From Treponema sp. (GTDB lineage: Bacteria; Spirochaetota; Spirochaetia; Treponematales; Treponemataceae): a stretch of DNA of 64,000 nt. A program made the position numbers and the translations under genes. The stretch spans positions 138,302-202,301 of the forward strand of contig JAAVAP010000013.1 in NCBI GenBank assembly GCA_014804005.1, read 5' to 3'. Of the stretch, positions 9,246 to 17,242 are shown piece by piece (position 1 is the first letter of the stretch; the number at the start of each line of letters is the position of its first letter). Below the pieces are notes generated by a model, which did not search any database, was not told where the DNA came from, and saw only the letters and a program-made list of their open reading frames with translations.

Positions 9246-9555
9246 GATGGTTTAGAGTTGATAATGAATAGGGAATAGTTGATGGGGAGTTGTTGGTGAA
9301 CAGTTTGCTGGGTGGCTTTTTGTTACGCTTCGCTCCACAAAAATCAGGCTTTCCGCACTTCGCCGACTAACCGCGGCTCATCCCTTCGTTCGCACTTCGT
9401 GCTACCTACGGGACTGCCTGCGGCAGGTGCTACAATCCTTGCCGCAAAGTTTTCATTAAACAATTATTAACTATTCACTAGCAACTATTAACTATAATTT
9501 CCTTGCCGCAAAGATTGCATCGAACAACTAATAAATATTCACTAATAACCATTAA
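9246..9555. repeat. Gene-free stretch with degenerate repeats
   Basis: No gene is visible. The stretch holds A+T-rich, loosely repeated words built on TAACTATTCACTA and TTAACTAT, and two copies of CCTTGCCGCAAAG about 60 nt apart. Between them lies a G+C-richer block containing CTTCGTTCGCACTTCGTGCT. A related block appears in reverse orientation near 19920-19955 (GAAGTGCGAGCGAGGGGAAG), which suggests a dispersed intergenic element. Confidence 0.45.
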
Positions 9556-10137
9556 CTATTTTTGTATCGAGTCCGTGTCGCGCAGAATCCGCAAGAAAAC
9601 TTCCATGCAGACTCGCGCGTCGTCATAGGCGCGGTGCGCTTCGTTCACTTTGATTTTCATTCCGGCGGCGAGATATTGCAGCGAATGTTTTTTGTTGAGA
9701 GGATACGCCCACCGCGCGGCTTCGAGCGTGTCGATTATCTTGTTCTTGATTTGCGGAAACGAAATCCGCGCCAATTCCTGCTCCAAGAAATTCCAGTCGA
9801 ACATCGCGTTGTGCGCCACCAAAATCGTGCCGCGCGAAAATTCGCAAAAGTCCGCCATCACTTTTTCGATTTCAGGTGCTTCTCGAAGCATTTCGTCTGA
9901 AATCCCCGTGATTTTCGTAATCAGCGCGGGCAGGGGAAACGGGATTTTCACAAAAGAATCGAATTGGGAAATAGTTCCGCCCTTGTCGAATTTGACCGCG
10001 CCTATTTCTATGATGCTGTCGCGCGAAGAGGAAAGGCCTGTGGTTTCCGTGTCGAACGCGCAGAAAACTTCGCCGCTTTCGAAAAGCCTGCGAAGTTTTC
10101 TGTAGTCGCGGAATACGCGCGCGCTATTTTGCGCCAT
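9556..10137 (-). CDS. DEDDh 3'-5' exonuclease, DnaQ/epsilon-like
   Basis: This is a 193-residue exonuclease of the DnaQ (DNA polymerase III epsilon) superfamily. All three Exo motifs are present: D29-T-E-T-T-G-L (ExoI), HNAMFDWNFLEQEL near 107 (ExoII) and HRAYDDARV near 169 (ExoIII, DEDDh type). It could be the stand-alone proofreading subunit or a general DNA/RNA trimming exonuclease; the sequence cannot decide. Its ATG lies inside the 3' end of the upstream phosphohexomutase gene with a 14-nt overlap, so the pair is translationally coupled. Confidence 0.87.
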   Translation of the reverse strand: MAQNSARVFRDYRKLRRLFESGEVFCAFDTETTGLSSSRDSIIEIGAVKFDKGGTISQFDSFVKIPFPLPALITKITGISDEMLREAPEIEKVMADFCEFSRGTILVAHNAMFDWNFLEQELARISFPQIKNKIIDTLEAARWAYPLNKKHSLQYLAAGMKIKVNEAHRAYDDARVCMEVFLRILRDTDSIQK

Positions 10138-11899
10138 CGAGCACGGAATTTATTTCCGAAGAAATCGCGTCGCAGAGCGCGGCGGCTTCCTTCTTCGATT
10201 CGGAAAGTCCGTCCTTTCCTTTGGGCGGAAGGCATGCGTTGATGTAGAACTTGATTTTTGGCTCAGTTCCGCTCGGACGCGCGCTTACGATTGTTCCGCC
10301 TTCAAGGAAGAATTGCAGGACGTTGCTTTTCGGGAAATCAAGCGTTTCCTTTTTCGCGGGATTCGCAGGATCGAACGAGACGCTTTCCCGGATGTCGCGG
10401 ATTTTCACGACGCGCTTTCCTCCCAAAGTTTTCAAGCCTTCGGTGCGGAGCTTCGTCATGATTCCGTCCATTATGGCAGGACCTGTAGGACCTTCGAAAT
10501 ACTTCGAGATCGCGCCGTCCTGGAAATATCCGTATTCCGCGTACATGTCGTCCAAATGCTCGAGCACGCTTTTTCCCTTGCTTGCCCAGTAAAGCGTCAT
10601 CTCGGCGCAGAGCGCGGCGGCGGAAATTCCGTTCTTGTCCATCGTCTCTTTTTCAACTTTGTAGCCGTAGCTTTCTTCAAGCCCGAACACGTATTCCGCA
10701 GAGCCGTCTTTTTCCATCTTTGCTTGCGCCGCGGCAATCCATTTGAAGCCCGTCAAGCATTCGATCATCTTTACGCCGAATTTCTTGCAAATCGCGTCGC
10801 CGAAAGGCGATGTTACGATCGAGCGCACGACGGCGGGATTTTTCGGCATCGTTCCCAATTCCTTTCGCGAAATGAGGACGTATTCCATAAGGAGCGCGCC
10901 CATTTGGTTTCCGCTCACGAGCACGAATTTTCCGTCCTTGTCGGGGAACGCCGTTCCGAATCTGTCCGCGTCGGGATCGGTCGCCATAACGCAGTCAGCC
11001 TTTTCCTTTTCGCCCAAATCGCAAGCCATTTTCATCGCGGGGGCTTCTTCGGGATTCGGCTTTTCCACGGTGGGGAAATTTCCGTCGGGCTTTTTCTGCT
11101 CGGGAACGGTGATGACTTTAAGTCCCAAATCTCCGAGGACTTTTTCCACATGCATTGCGCCAGTTCCGTGCAGGGGAGTGTAGACGATCTTTACGCTCGA
11201 AGCCTTTTCCTTGATGAGCGCGGGGCGGAAAAGCTGCGCCTTGCACATTTCCCAGAATTTCTCGTCGATTTCCTTGTCGATGATTTTGAGAGAGCCGTTT
11301 TTCAACGCCTCGTCTTTGGAAATTGTCTTCACTTCTTTCACCGCGTTCACTTCGACGATGATTCCCTTGTCGTGTGGCTCGATGACCTGCGCTCCGTCAT
11401 TCCAATAGGCCTTGTAGCCGTTGTACATTCTCGGATTGTGGCTTGCCGTGACTACGACTCCCGTGTCCGCGCCGAGTTCTCGGATTGCATATGAAAGTTC
11501 GGGAGTTGGCCGCACGCCGCTGAAAAGGTACGCCTTGATTCCGTTCGCGGCGAAAATCAACGCGGTGGCTTCGGCGAAAACGTCGCTGTTGAGGCGGCTG
11601 TCGTAGGCGACTACCGCCGAAAGTTTTCCTTCTTTCGCCTTTTCGGGAAACGTCTTTATGAAATAGTTTGCGAGTCCTTGCGTGGCGCGGTTTATTTCGA
11701 GCGTGTTCATCCTGTTCGTGCCGCCGCCCATGATTCCGCGAAGTCCGCCTGTTCCGAATTCAAGCGTCTGATAGAAGCGGTCTTCGAGTTCCGCGAAATT
11801 CTCTTTTGCGACAAGCTCTTCGACTTCCTTTCTGAATCTCTCGTCCTTTTCCTGCGCGATGTATTCTTTTGCTCGCGATAAGATTTCCTGCTTTTCCAT
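10124..11899 (-). CDS. Phosphohexomutase (phosphoglucomutase/phosphomannomutase), PgcA-like
   Basis: This 591-residue enzyme of the alpha-D-phosphohexomutase family moves phosphate between C1 and C6 of hexoses. The four active-site loops are visible: phosphoserine loop TASHNPRMYNGYKAYW, metal loop TDPDADRF, sugar loop GLEESYGY and phosphate loop RPSGTEPKIKF. Its length matches PgcA/PGM2-type enzymes. An in-frame stop just upstream fixes the ATG at 11899. Oddly, the only strong AGGAGG lies about 30 nt before it. A promoter with TATTAT/TATAAT boxes lies at about 11950-11960. A second, less similar paralogue is at 17243. Confidence 0.9.
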   Translation of the reverse strand: MEKQEILSRAKEYIAQEKDERFRKEVEELVAKENFAELEDRFYQTLEFGTGGLRGIMGGGTNRMNTLEINRATQGLANYFIKTFPEKAKEGKLSAVVAYDSRLNSDVFAEATALIFAANGIKAYLFSGVRPTPELSYAIRELGADTGVVVTASHNPRMYNGYKAYWNDGAQVIEPHDKGIIVEVNAVKEVKTISKDEALKNGSLKIIDKEIDEKFWEMCKAQLFRPALIKEKASSVKIVYTPLHGTGAMHVEKVLGDLGLKVITVPEQKKPDGNFPTVEKPNPEEAPAMKMACDLGEKEKADCVMATDPDADRFGTAFPDKDGKFVLVSGNQMGALLMEYVLISRKELGTMPKNPAVVRSIVTSPFGDAICKKFGVKMIECLTGFKWIAAAQAKMEKDGSAEYVFGLEESYGYKVEKETMDKNGISAAALCAEMTLYWASKGKSVLEHLDDMYAEYGYFQDGAISKYFEGPTGPAIMDGIMTKLRTEGLKTLGGKRVVKIRDIRESVSFDPANPAKKETLDFPKSNVLQFFLEGGTIVSARPSGTEPKIKFYINACLPPKGKDGLSESKKEAAALCDAISSEINSVLDGAK

Positions 11900-11949
11900 T
11901 ATGGTTCAGGCGACTAAATTTGCCGCCACCTCCTTTTGTTGATTTCAAA

Positions 11950-11985
11950 ATTATAATAAATCAAAATGCAAAAATTGTCTAGAGG
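11950..11985 (-). promoter_or_regulatory. Probable promoter of the 11899 phosphohexomutase gene
   Basis: On the minus strand TAGACA is followed after 17 nt by TATTAT, which runs into TATAAT (reverse complement of 11950-11955). This leaves a leader of about 45 nt that contains an AGGAGGTGG far from the ATG. Confidence 0.45.
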
Positions 11986-12051
11986 AAAAGAAAGTTTGGC
12001 GATTTTGAAAAGTGCGTTGAAAGCATTCGTTTTATTCGCGAAAATGACAAT

Positions 12052-12918
12052 TCACTCGACGTTCTTCGCCTGCTCGCGGATGTTTTCGAGCGCGTCCTTC
12101 GCGTTCACCACTTCGCGGCCCACTTCTACGAACTGGTTCTTGCTTCCGATCGTGTTCACTTCGCGCGCGGCTTCCTGGCAGATGAAGTCGATTCGCTTGC
12201 CCGAACAAGGCTTTTCGAATTCCTTGCGCAGAGTCTCGATGTGGCTTTGAAGGCGCACGATTTCCTCGTTTATCGTGTAGCGAATCATCATCGACGCGAC
12301 TTCGTTCATAATCTTGTTTTCGTCAACCGCGTCCTGCAAAAGTTCCTTGAAACGCGCCGTGATTCCCTCGCGGAATTTTCTTTCCATCTGCGGCTGCCAT
12401 TCCTTGAAAAACGCCGCGCTTTTTTCGAGAATCGAAAGCTGCGAAAGCAGGTCGCGCTTCAAGTTCGCGCCCTCGTTCTCGCGCGAAAGCACGAACTCGC
12501 CCAAAGTCTTTTCGAAGATTCCGGAAATCTTCTCGCGGTAGCTTTCAGCGTCGCATTCGCGCGAAAACTGCAACACGCCCTCAAGCTGCGCCAAAGTAGA
12601 AAGCGTGATCTCGCCTTCGTCCTTTCCCACCGCGCGCGCGATTTCGCACAACGCGGTGTGGTATGATTTTGCGGCGTTCACGTCGGCGAAGATTTTCGTC
12701 TTTGAAAAATTGTCGCGAACGCGAATCGTAAGATCAACCTTGCCGCGAGAAATTTTCTTTTGGACGGCCTTTCGGATTTCCATTTCAAGCGGATTCAAAA
12801 AATACGGAACGCTCACGTTCAGGTCAAGGAAGCGGCTGTTCACGCCCTTGAATTCCACGCTGATTTGCGCCCCGTCAATCTCGCATTCGTTGTACGCATA
12901 TCCTGTCATGCTGGTCAT
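12052..12918 (-). CDS. YicC/YloC family endoribonuclease
   Basis: The protein (288 aa) shows both domains of the YicC family. The N-terminal YicC_N begins MTSMTGYAYNECEI and continues VEFKGVNSRFLDLNVSVP. The C-terminal DUF1732 contains RIDFICQEAAREVNTIGSK. Members are hexameric endoribonucleases involved in RNA turnover. I choose the ATG at 12918 because AAGGAG is 5 nt before it; the GTG two codons upstream overlaps that ribosome site. It follows murC by about 20 nt and is probably co-transcribed with it. Confidence 0.88.
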   Translation of the reverse strand: MTSMTGYAYNECEIDGAQISVEFKGVNSRFLDLNVSVPYFLNPLEMEIRKAVQKKISRGKVDLTIRVRDNFSKTKIFADVNAAKSYHTALCEIARAVGKDEGEITLSTLAQLEGVLQFSRECDAESYREKISGIFEKTLGEFVLSRENEGANLKRDLLSQLSILEKSAAFFKEWQPQMERKFREGITARFKELLQDAVDENKIMNEVASMMIRYTINEEIVRLQSHIETLRKEFEKPCSGKRIDFICQEAAREVNTIGSKNQFVEVGREVVNAKDALENIREQAKNVE

Positions 12919-12941
12919 AGTCACTCCTTATGAAACTTTTC

Positions 12942-14459
12942 TTACGCTTTCGTCATCTTTTCCAAAACCGACTTTCCGACCTTCCAATTGTCGCCCGCGC
13001 CCATGGTGACGAAAAGATAGCCGTTCGGGAAATCCTCGCCCGCTTTCTGCGAAAGAATCTTTTCCGCCTCGCGCGCGGCATCCGAAAATTCCTTTTCATA
13101 GCGGACATCGGCGTGATATTTCGAAGCGAGGCTCGCAAGAATCTCTCCGCTTACGTTCGCAGTCCCTTCCGCCTCGCGCGCGCTCGCATAGATTTTGTTT
13201 ATCAGGACTATGTCCGCGCTTTCAAAACTTTTCGCGAAATCCTCGAGCAAAGCCGCCGTGCGCGTGTAAGTGTGGCTCATGAAATCGACGACGATTTTTC
13301 TTCCCGAAAAGAATTCCCTGTATCCCGCGAGCGTCGTGCGGATCGCAGTGGGATGATGGCCGTAGTCGTCAATGAAAATTATCTCGTCGCCGTGCGGATT
13401 CTTCGCGCGCCCCACGATTTCCGAGCGGCGTTTTCCGCCTGAAAATTTTTCCAAGCCGAGCCTTATTTTTTGCGCATAGTCAAGCGGATTCTTTCCGTCC
13501 TCGCGCAAAAGCTCGAACGAAAGCGCGACCGCCGCCGCAGCGTCCAAGATTTCGTGCCTTCCCGGAACGCGCAAAAAGGCATCGCCAAGGCATTCCAAGG
13601 AAAAATTGTTCTTGAGTTCTTCCGCCTTTTTGAATTCGACGCGGAATTCGCCCGAAGCGTTCTCGCCGTAAGGAATGAGAACTATGTCGCTCCGCTTTTC
13701 CCGAACCATTTCGACGCATTGCCTTGCGCCATCGTCGTCCGCGCAGAAAATCAGCTTTCCGCCTTTCGGCAATTTCAAGATGTATTCGACGAAGGCTTCC
13801 TGAATGTCCGCCAAAGTGGGAAAGCAATCCTGATGGTCGCTTTCGACGCTCGTGAGCACGATGATTTTCGGGCAGAACGACATGAAGTGCCGCTTGTATT
13901 CGCAGGTTTCCGCGACGAAATATTTTTTTTGCGAAACGGCATTTTCGGCGGAGTCAAAATAAGGCGAAGTGAAAGTGCATTTTGCGCCGAACGAATCGAC
14001 TACGCTTCCCGCCAAAACCTGGCAAGGCAAGTCCAATTCGCGCAAGATCGTTCCCGCGAGGGCCGTGGTGCTCGTTTTTCCGTGAACGCCGCAGATTCCC
14101 GCGCTGAACGCCGCGGAGGAATACGCGCCCAAAGCCTCGGTGTAAAGCATCGTCGGAATGCCGAGACGGAAAGCCGCCACAAGGTCGGGATTTTTTTCCG
14201 CGTCATACGCCGAAGAGTGAATCACCAATTGAGTTTCGCGCGTGACGTTCTTCTCGCCGAATTCAAGAGGTGCGATTTTGAGCTTTTCCAAAATCTCGTC
14301 GGTATAGAAACGCTCGGAAACGTCGCTTCCGCTGATTTCCGCGCCCGCGCGAACAAGAATTTCCGCGAACGCCGCCATTCCCGTGCCCTTTATTCCGACA
14401 AGGTGGATTTTCGCGCCGCGCAGACTTTTCAAATTTCCAAGGATTGTTTTTTCTGACAT
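12942..14459 (-). CDS. murC: UDP-N-acetylmuramate--L-alanine ligase (MurC)
   Basis: MurC adds L-alanine to UDP-MurNAc in cytoplasmic peptidoglycan synthesis. The 505-residue product starts MSEKTILGNL. It has the nucleotide-binding IHLVGIKGTGMAAFAEIL, the ATP loop GVHGKTSTTA, PGRHEILDAAAAVAL and DDYGHHPTAIRTTL, all Mur-ligase landmarks. GIKGTGM differs from the usual GIGGIGM, so an Mpl-type ligase is a minor alternative. The frame stays open for another 74 codons upstream, but that part crosses the promoter and a repeat array. The ATG at 14459 lies 6 nt after a good -10 box and has no ribosome site, suggesting a leaderless message. Confidence 0.85.
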   Translation of the reverse strand: MSEKTILGNLKSLRGAKIHLVGIKGTGMAAFAEILVRAGAEISGSDVSERFYTDEILEKLKIAPLEFGEKNVTRETQLVIHSSAYDAEKNPDLVAAFRLGIPTMLYTEALGAYSSAAFSAGICGVHGKTSTTALAGTILRELDLPCQVLAGSVVDSFGAKCTFTSPYFDSAENAVSQKKYFVAETCEYKRHFMSFCPKIIVLTSVESDHQDCFPTLADIQEAFVEYILKLPKGGKLIFCADDDGARQCVEMVREKRSDIVLIPYGENASGEFRVEFKKAEELKNNFSLECLGDAFLRVPGRHEILDAAAAVALSFELLREDGKNPLDYAQKIRLGLEKFSGGKRRSEIVGRAKNPHGDEIIFIDDYGHHPTAIRTTLAGYREFFSGRKIVVDFMSHTYTRTAALLEDFAKSFESADIVLINKIYASAREAEGTANVSGEILASLASKYHADVRYEKEFSDAAREAEKILSQKAGEDFPNGYLFVTMGAGDNWKVGKSVLEKMTKA

Positions 14460-14465
14460 CGATTC

Positions 14466-14494
14466 AGTATACACGAAAAAGCGGCTTATTGCAA
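14466..14494 (-). promoter_or_regulatory. murC promoter, apparently leaderless
   Basis: Reading the minus strand: TTGCAA (14494-14489), a 17-nt spacer and TATACT (14471-14466), followed after only 6 nt by the murC ATG. Transcription would start at or within a base or two of the start codon. Confidence 0.65.
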
Positions 14495-14533
14495 GGGATT
14501 GGTCATCCATGTAAACAGAGTGTTTTCTCAAGG

Positions 14534-14689
14534 GAAAAAAAGTTTCATCAAAGTTTCCCACGGCGAAACAAAAAGTTTTGTAGCGTGAAACAGAAAGTTT
14601 TACGCAGTGAAACAAAAAGTTTCTCAAGGCGAAACTAAAAGTTTCCTGGTGTGAAACAAAGTGTTTCATCAAGGGAAACATTGTGTTTC
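14534..14689. repeat. Array of 15-bp palindromes GAAAC-N5-GTTTC at exact 22-bp spacing
   Basis: Six full units begin at 14565, 14587, 14609, 14631, 14653 and 14675, each a 15-nt near-palindrome (for example GAAACAAAAAGTTTC), always 22 nt apart. A half unit (GTTTC) lies in register at 14553-14557, and an out-of-register GAAAAAAAGTTTC at 14534-14546. Linkers differ (TCAAGGC, CTGGTGT), so it is the sites that repeat, not whole sequence. Several half-sites read GTGAAACA or TGTTTCAC. The array lies between the DUF6078 gene and the murC promoter. Confidence 0.85.
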
Positions 14690-14705
14690 ACACTAGGAAA
14701 GTCTT

Positions 14706-15128
14706 CTATTCCCAGTCAATCTCTTCGGAGTGGCGGTTGTATGCCGGCGCGGTGTCCACTCCGTTATTGCGGAAAATGTTTTGAACCGCGGATTGCTCGG
14801 CGGGAGTGAGCGGAATTTCCTCGCGAAAGAATCGGTAGTATCGGGTTTTTCCGAAATGGGATATCATGTCCCGTCTTATGCTCCGCGCGCGATCGTAAGG
14901 AATGTCGCGCAGCATGTCTTTTATCCCCCATGCAAGATGGATTTTCTTCATCGGGCGGTAATGCTCGCATTCGCCGCTTTCCTTCGGATAGAGCCGCGGG
15001 TTGAGCGCGCGGACTGACACTGCGTCCGCAGGATAGTGCATTGCATACAACTGCCTGAGGCAGCTCTCGGCTTGCGGGCATGCGCTGTTGAGGCATATCA
15101 TGTAATAGGCGGGAATGTGATCGTCCAT
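14706..15128 (-). CDS. DUF6078-like protein, 140 aa
   Basis: This is a small cytoplasmic protein with a cysteine cluster near its N terminus (YMICLNSACPQAESCLRQLY), then YHYPADAVSV-like and PRLYP segments and a conserved ECEHYRPMKKIHLAWG block. This arrangement resembles the DUF6078 family, which is common in Bacteroidota; the family call is from memory and unverified. The Cys-x4-Cys-x5-Cys could bind metal. No function is known. The ATG has no ribosome site and lies 8 nt after a -10 box. The 22-bp repeat array begins right after its 3' end. Confidence 0.7.
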   Translation of the reverse strand: MDDHIPAYYMICLNSACPQAESCLRQLYAMHYPADAVSVRALNPRLYPKESGECEHYRPMKKIHLAWGIKDMLRDIPYDRARSIRRDMISHFGKTRYYRFFREEIPLTPAEQSAVQNIFRNNGVDTAPAYNRHSEEIDWE

Positions 15129-15136
15129 ATTTGGAC

Positions 15137-15165
15137 AGTGTACAGCAAAAAATGGGGCGCGTCAA
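15137..15165 (-). promoter_or_regulatory. Promoter of the DUF6078-like gene, apparently leaderless
   Basis: Minus strand: TTGACG (15165-15160), a 17-nt spacer and TACACT (15142-15137), then 8 nt to the ATG at 15128. No ribosome site is present. Confidence 0.55.
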
Positions 15166-15267
15166 GGTTCGGCTGGCTCACCTTGCGCTGAGAATGCGCT
15201 TGCACAGCCACTGTGAAAATTGCCTTGACCGTTTGTTCGCTTGTTGGTGGTAGCGGCACTTTCGCAC

Positions 15268-15296
15268 TTGAATTTTTTTGATTATTCCGTTAGACT
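15268..15296 (+). promoter_or_regulatory. Promoter of the 15305 gene, apparently leaderless
   Basis: TTGAAT (15268-15273), a 17-nt spacer and TAGACT (15291-15296), then 8 nt to the ATG at 15305, without a Shine-Dalgarno. Confidence 0.5.
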
Positions 15297-15304
15297 TGAA
15301 AATT

Positions 15305-16363
15305 ATGAAAGTGAACAAAAGGGTGCTTGTGCCCGCGTTGCTCTGCGTCGCCGCGCTCGTCTACTTTTTTCTGAACTACATCCCGCTCGAAAAGGAACTC
15401 CAGCTCACGCCCGAATGGACGGCGGATATTTCCGAGACTCCCGAAACCGATGGCGGCGAACGCCTTCCTTTCAGGCTGGGACGGAATTTGGGCTATTTCT
15501 CTCCGTCTGGAAAAATCTCGTTGCTCAAGAGGATTCCCTACAAGGCGACGATTTCGAAGGATTTTTTCGCGCTTTACGATCAGGACGCTCGTGGAATACA
15601 AGTGTTCGATTCCGAGGGGAATCCAAAATGCGAAATTAAAGGCGCGGGCTTTCCTTTCATTCAGGACGAAAGGATTTTCCTGATGCTTCCCGGCGGAAAT
15701 TCTTTCGCGTTCGTAGAAAGCGAGGGCGGCACTCTTGCGAGCATTTTCGAAAGCTCCGCCCCGATAACTTCGTTCTGTTCTTCAAAAAGCGGCGCGGCGG
15801 TGGGCTACGCCAACGGAGATTTCCTCGTTTTCGCGCCCGACGGAAAATTGAAATTCACCCTCAATCCCGGCGCGAGCGATTTTCCCGTGATTTTGGGCGG
15901 CGCGATTTCCAACGGCGGAAAAATGTTCGCATGCGTTTCGGGGCAAGATCCTCAACGCATTGTCCTTTACAGGGACGAGGAAAACTACCAGAAAATTGTC
16001 TTTCATCAGAATCTTGGAAAAAGCCTCGCGCGGCAGACTTTCGTCCACTTTTCGAGAAACGACGGATTCGTCTATTTCGACACCGCCGATTCCCTAATGA
16101 TCATTGACACGGAAAGGCTTGAAGCGAAGCTCGTTCCGCTTGGCGGGGCGGTTTTGGACATACAGGAATCGGAAGTCGCAAACAGCGTTTTTGTCCTGAG
16201 CCGGGACGGAAAAAATTACGCGGTTACGGTTTTGGAAAATTTCGACGAAGTCGCGGGCGGATTCAAGTTTGAGGCGGAAAACGCGTTCATCCTCGTCGAG
16301 GGGAATGCGCTCTATGTCGGGCGCGACGAAAAAATCTCGCGGCTCAAAATCTCAAAGGAATGA
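15305..16363 (+). CDS. Membrane-anchored, beta-propeller-like protein of unknown function
   Basis: This is a 352-residue protein with one N-terminal membrane anchor (about residues 6-25, VLVPALLCVAALVYFF) and an extracytoplasmic body of repeated short beta-strand blades, such as FFALYDQDARGIQVFDSEGNP and FLVFAPDGKLKFTL. This suggests a WD40/PQQ-like propeller. I do not recognise a named family. I take the ATG at 15305 because it sits 8 nt after a -10 box and directly precedes the membrane anchor. The next gene, an exported degenerate M23 protein, starts 4 nt after its stop, so the pair probably acts together at the cell envelope. Confidence 0.75.
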   Translation: MKVNKRVLVPALLCVAALVYFFLNYIPLEKELQLTPEWTADISETPETDGGERLPFRLGRNLGYFSPSGKISLLKRIPYKATISKDFFALYDQDARGIQVFDSEGNPKCEIKGAGFPFIQDERIFLMLPGGNSFAFVESEGGTLASIFESSAPITSFCSSKSGAAVGYANGDFLVFAPDGKLKFTLNPGASDFPVILGGAISNGGKMFACVSGQDPQRIVLYRDEENYQKIVFHQNLGKSLARQTFVHFSRNDGFVYFDTADSLMIIDTERLEAKLVPLGGAVLDIQESEVANSVFVLSRDGKNYAVTVLENFDEVAGGFKFEAENAFILVEGNALYVGRDEKISRLKISKE

Positions 16364-16367
16364 AAAG

Positions 16368-17240
16368 ATGAAAGCATGCAAAAAGGCGGCCCTCGCGGTC
16401 GCGGCGTTTTTTTTAGCGGCGGAATTCTCGCGGGCGTTCGAATGGCCGGCGCGGGATTTCAACGGCGAAAACTTGAATGCGACGTTCGCTCAGAACAGGA
16501 ACGGAAGGTTCAACTCATCGCAGATTTTCCGCGAAGTGGACGACGTGACTGCCACGGACGACGGAAGGCTCGTCATGGTCATCTTTGAGCATCAGGAAGG
16601 CGCGTCGTGGTTCGACTCAACTTTGGGAAACTGCACCATCATCGCGCACGAGGACAGTCTCGTTTCGGTATACGGAAATCTCGACGAAAAAAGCGCGGTT
16701 TCATTTTCGAAAAAGCGGAACATCGTTTCGGGAACTTCGGTCGGCAAAGTAGGGGATTCCGCATGGAGCGACACGCCGAACTCTCTTGAATTCCAAATCC
16801 TTGACACCTCAAAAAAAAGTGTGTTGAATCCGCTCATGCTGATGCCGCGCGTTTCGGGCACTCAGGATGTCGCGCTCGACGGAATCACTTTTGAAAACCG
16901 CCTCGGCCGCGTTTTCGAGATTTCTTCTACGCGCTCGCTTCAGGCGGGAACCTACAATGTCTACAAAATCCGGCGCGACTTGAATCCCGCATACACATCG
17001 ACGCTTTATCTCAACGGCGCGGAAATTGAGCGCATCGTGAAGGACACGCTCGGAATTGAAAACGGGCTGCTTGCAATTTCGGGAAGACGCGCGTATTCCG
17101 CAAATGTCTTTTATCCCGATTCGTCGCGGGAATTTTTGGGACGAATCGTTATTCCCCATGGAAACAACACGGTGACTATCACGGTGCGGAACAACCTTGA
17201 AAAGGAACGCTCCCTGACATACAACATCCAAGGAAACTGA
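16368..17240 (+). CDS. Exported degenerate M23/LytM-like protein
   Basis: The product is 290 residues with a signal peptide (cleavage near EFSRA). Residues about 70-165 follow the M23 fold pattern: GNCTIIAHEDSLVSVYGNL corresponds to the active-site HG..YxHL strand and LEFQILD to the HLHFE strand. Both zinc-binding histidine positions are replaced, so catalysis is unlikely. The C-terminal third is beta-rich and unrecognised. The ATG follows an AAGGAA site 8 nt upstream. The gene sits between the propeller-like protein and a phosphohexomutase with gaps of 4 and 2 nt, clearly one operon. A wall-binding or amidase-activating role is possible. Confidence 0.75.
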   Translation: MKACKKAALAVAAFFLAAEFSRAFEWPARDFNGENLNATFAQNRNGRFNSSQIFREVDDVTATDDGRLVMVIFEHQEGASWFDSTLGNCTIIAHEDSLVSVYGNLDEKSAVSFSKKRNIVSGTSVGKVGDSAWSDTPNSLEFQILDTSKKSVLNPLMLMPRVSGTQDVALDGITFENRLGRVFEISSTRSLQAGTYNVYKIRRDLNPAYTSTLYLNGAEIERIVKDTLGIENGLLAISGRRAYSANVFYPDSSREFLGRIVIPHGNNTVTITVRNNLEKERSLTYNIQGN

Positions 17241-17242
17241 AA

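Noticed and set aside
12919-12924. GTG start for yicC two codons upstream
   Set aside because: The GTG overlaps the AAGGAG ribosome site; the ATG at 12918 has proper spacing.
14460-14681. In-frame 74-codon N-terminal extension of murC running through the repeat array
   Set aside because: It crosses the promoter and the palindrome array, has no ribosome site and gives an odd FCxxVKxSVS-type repeat peptide. The MSEKT start fits MurC and the promoter geometry.
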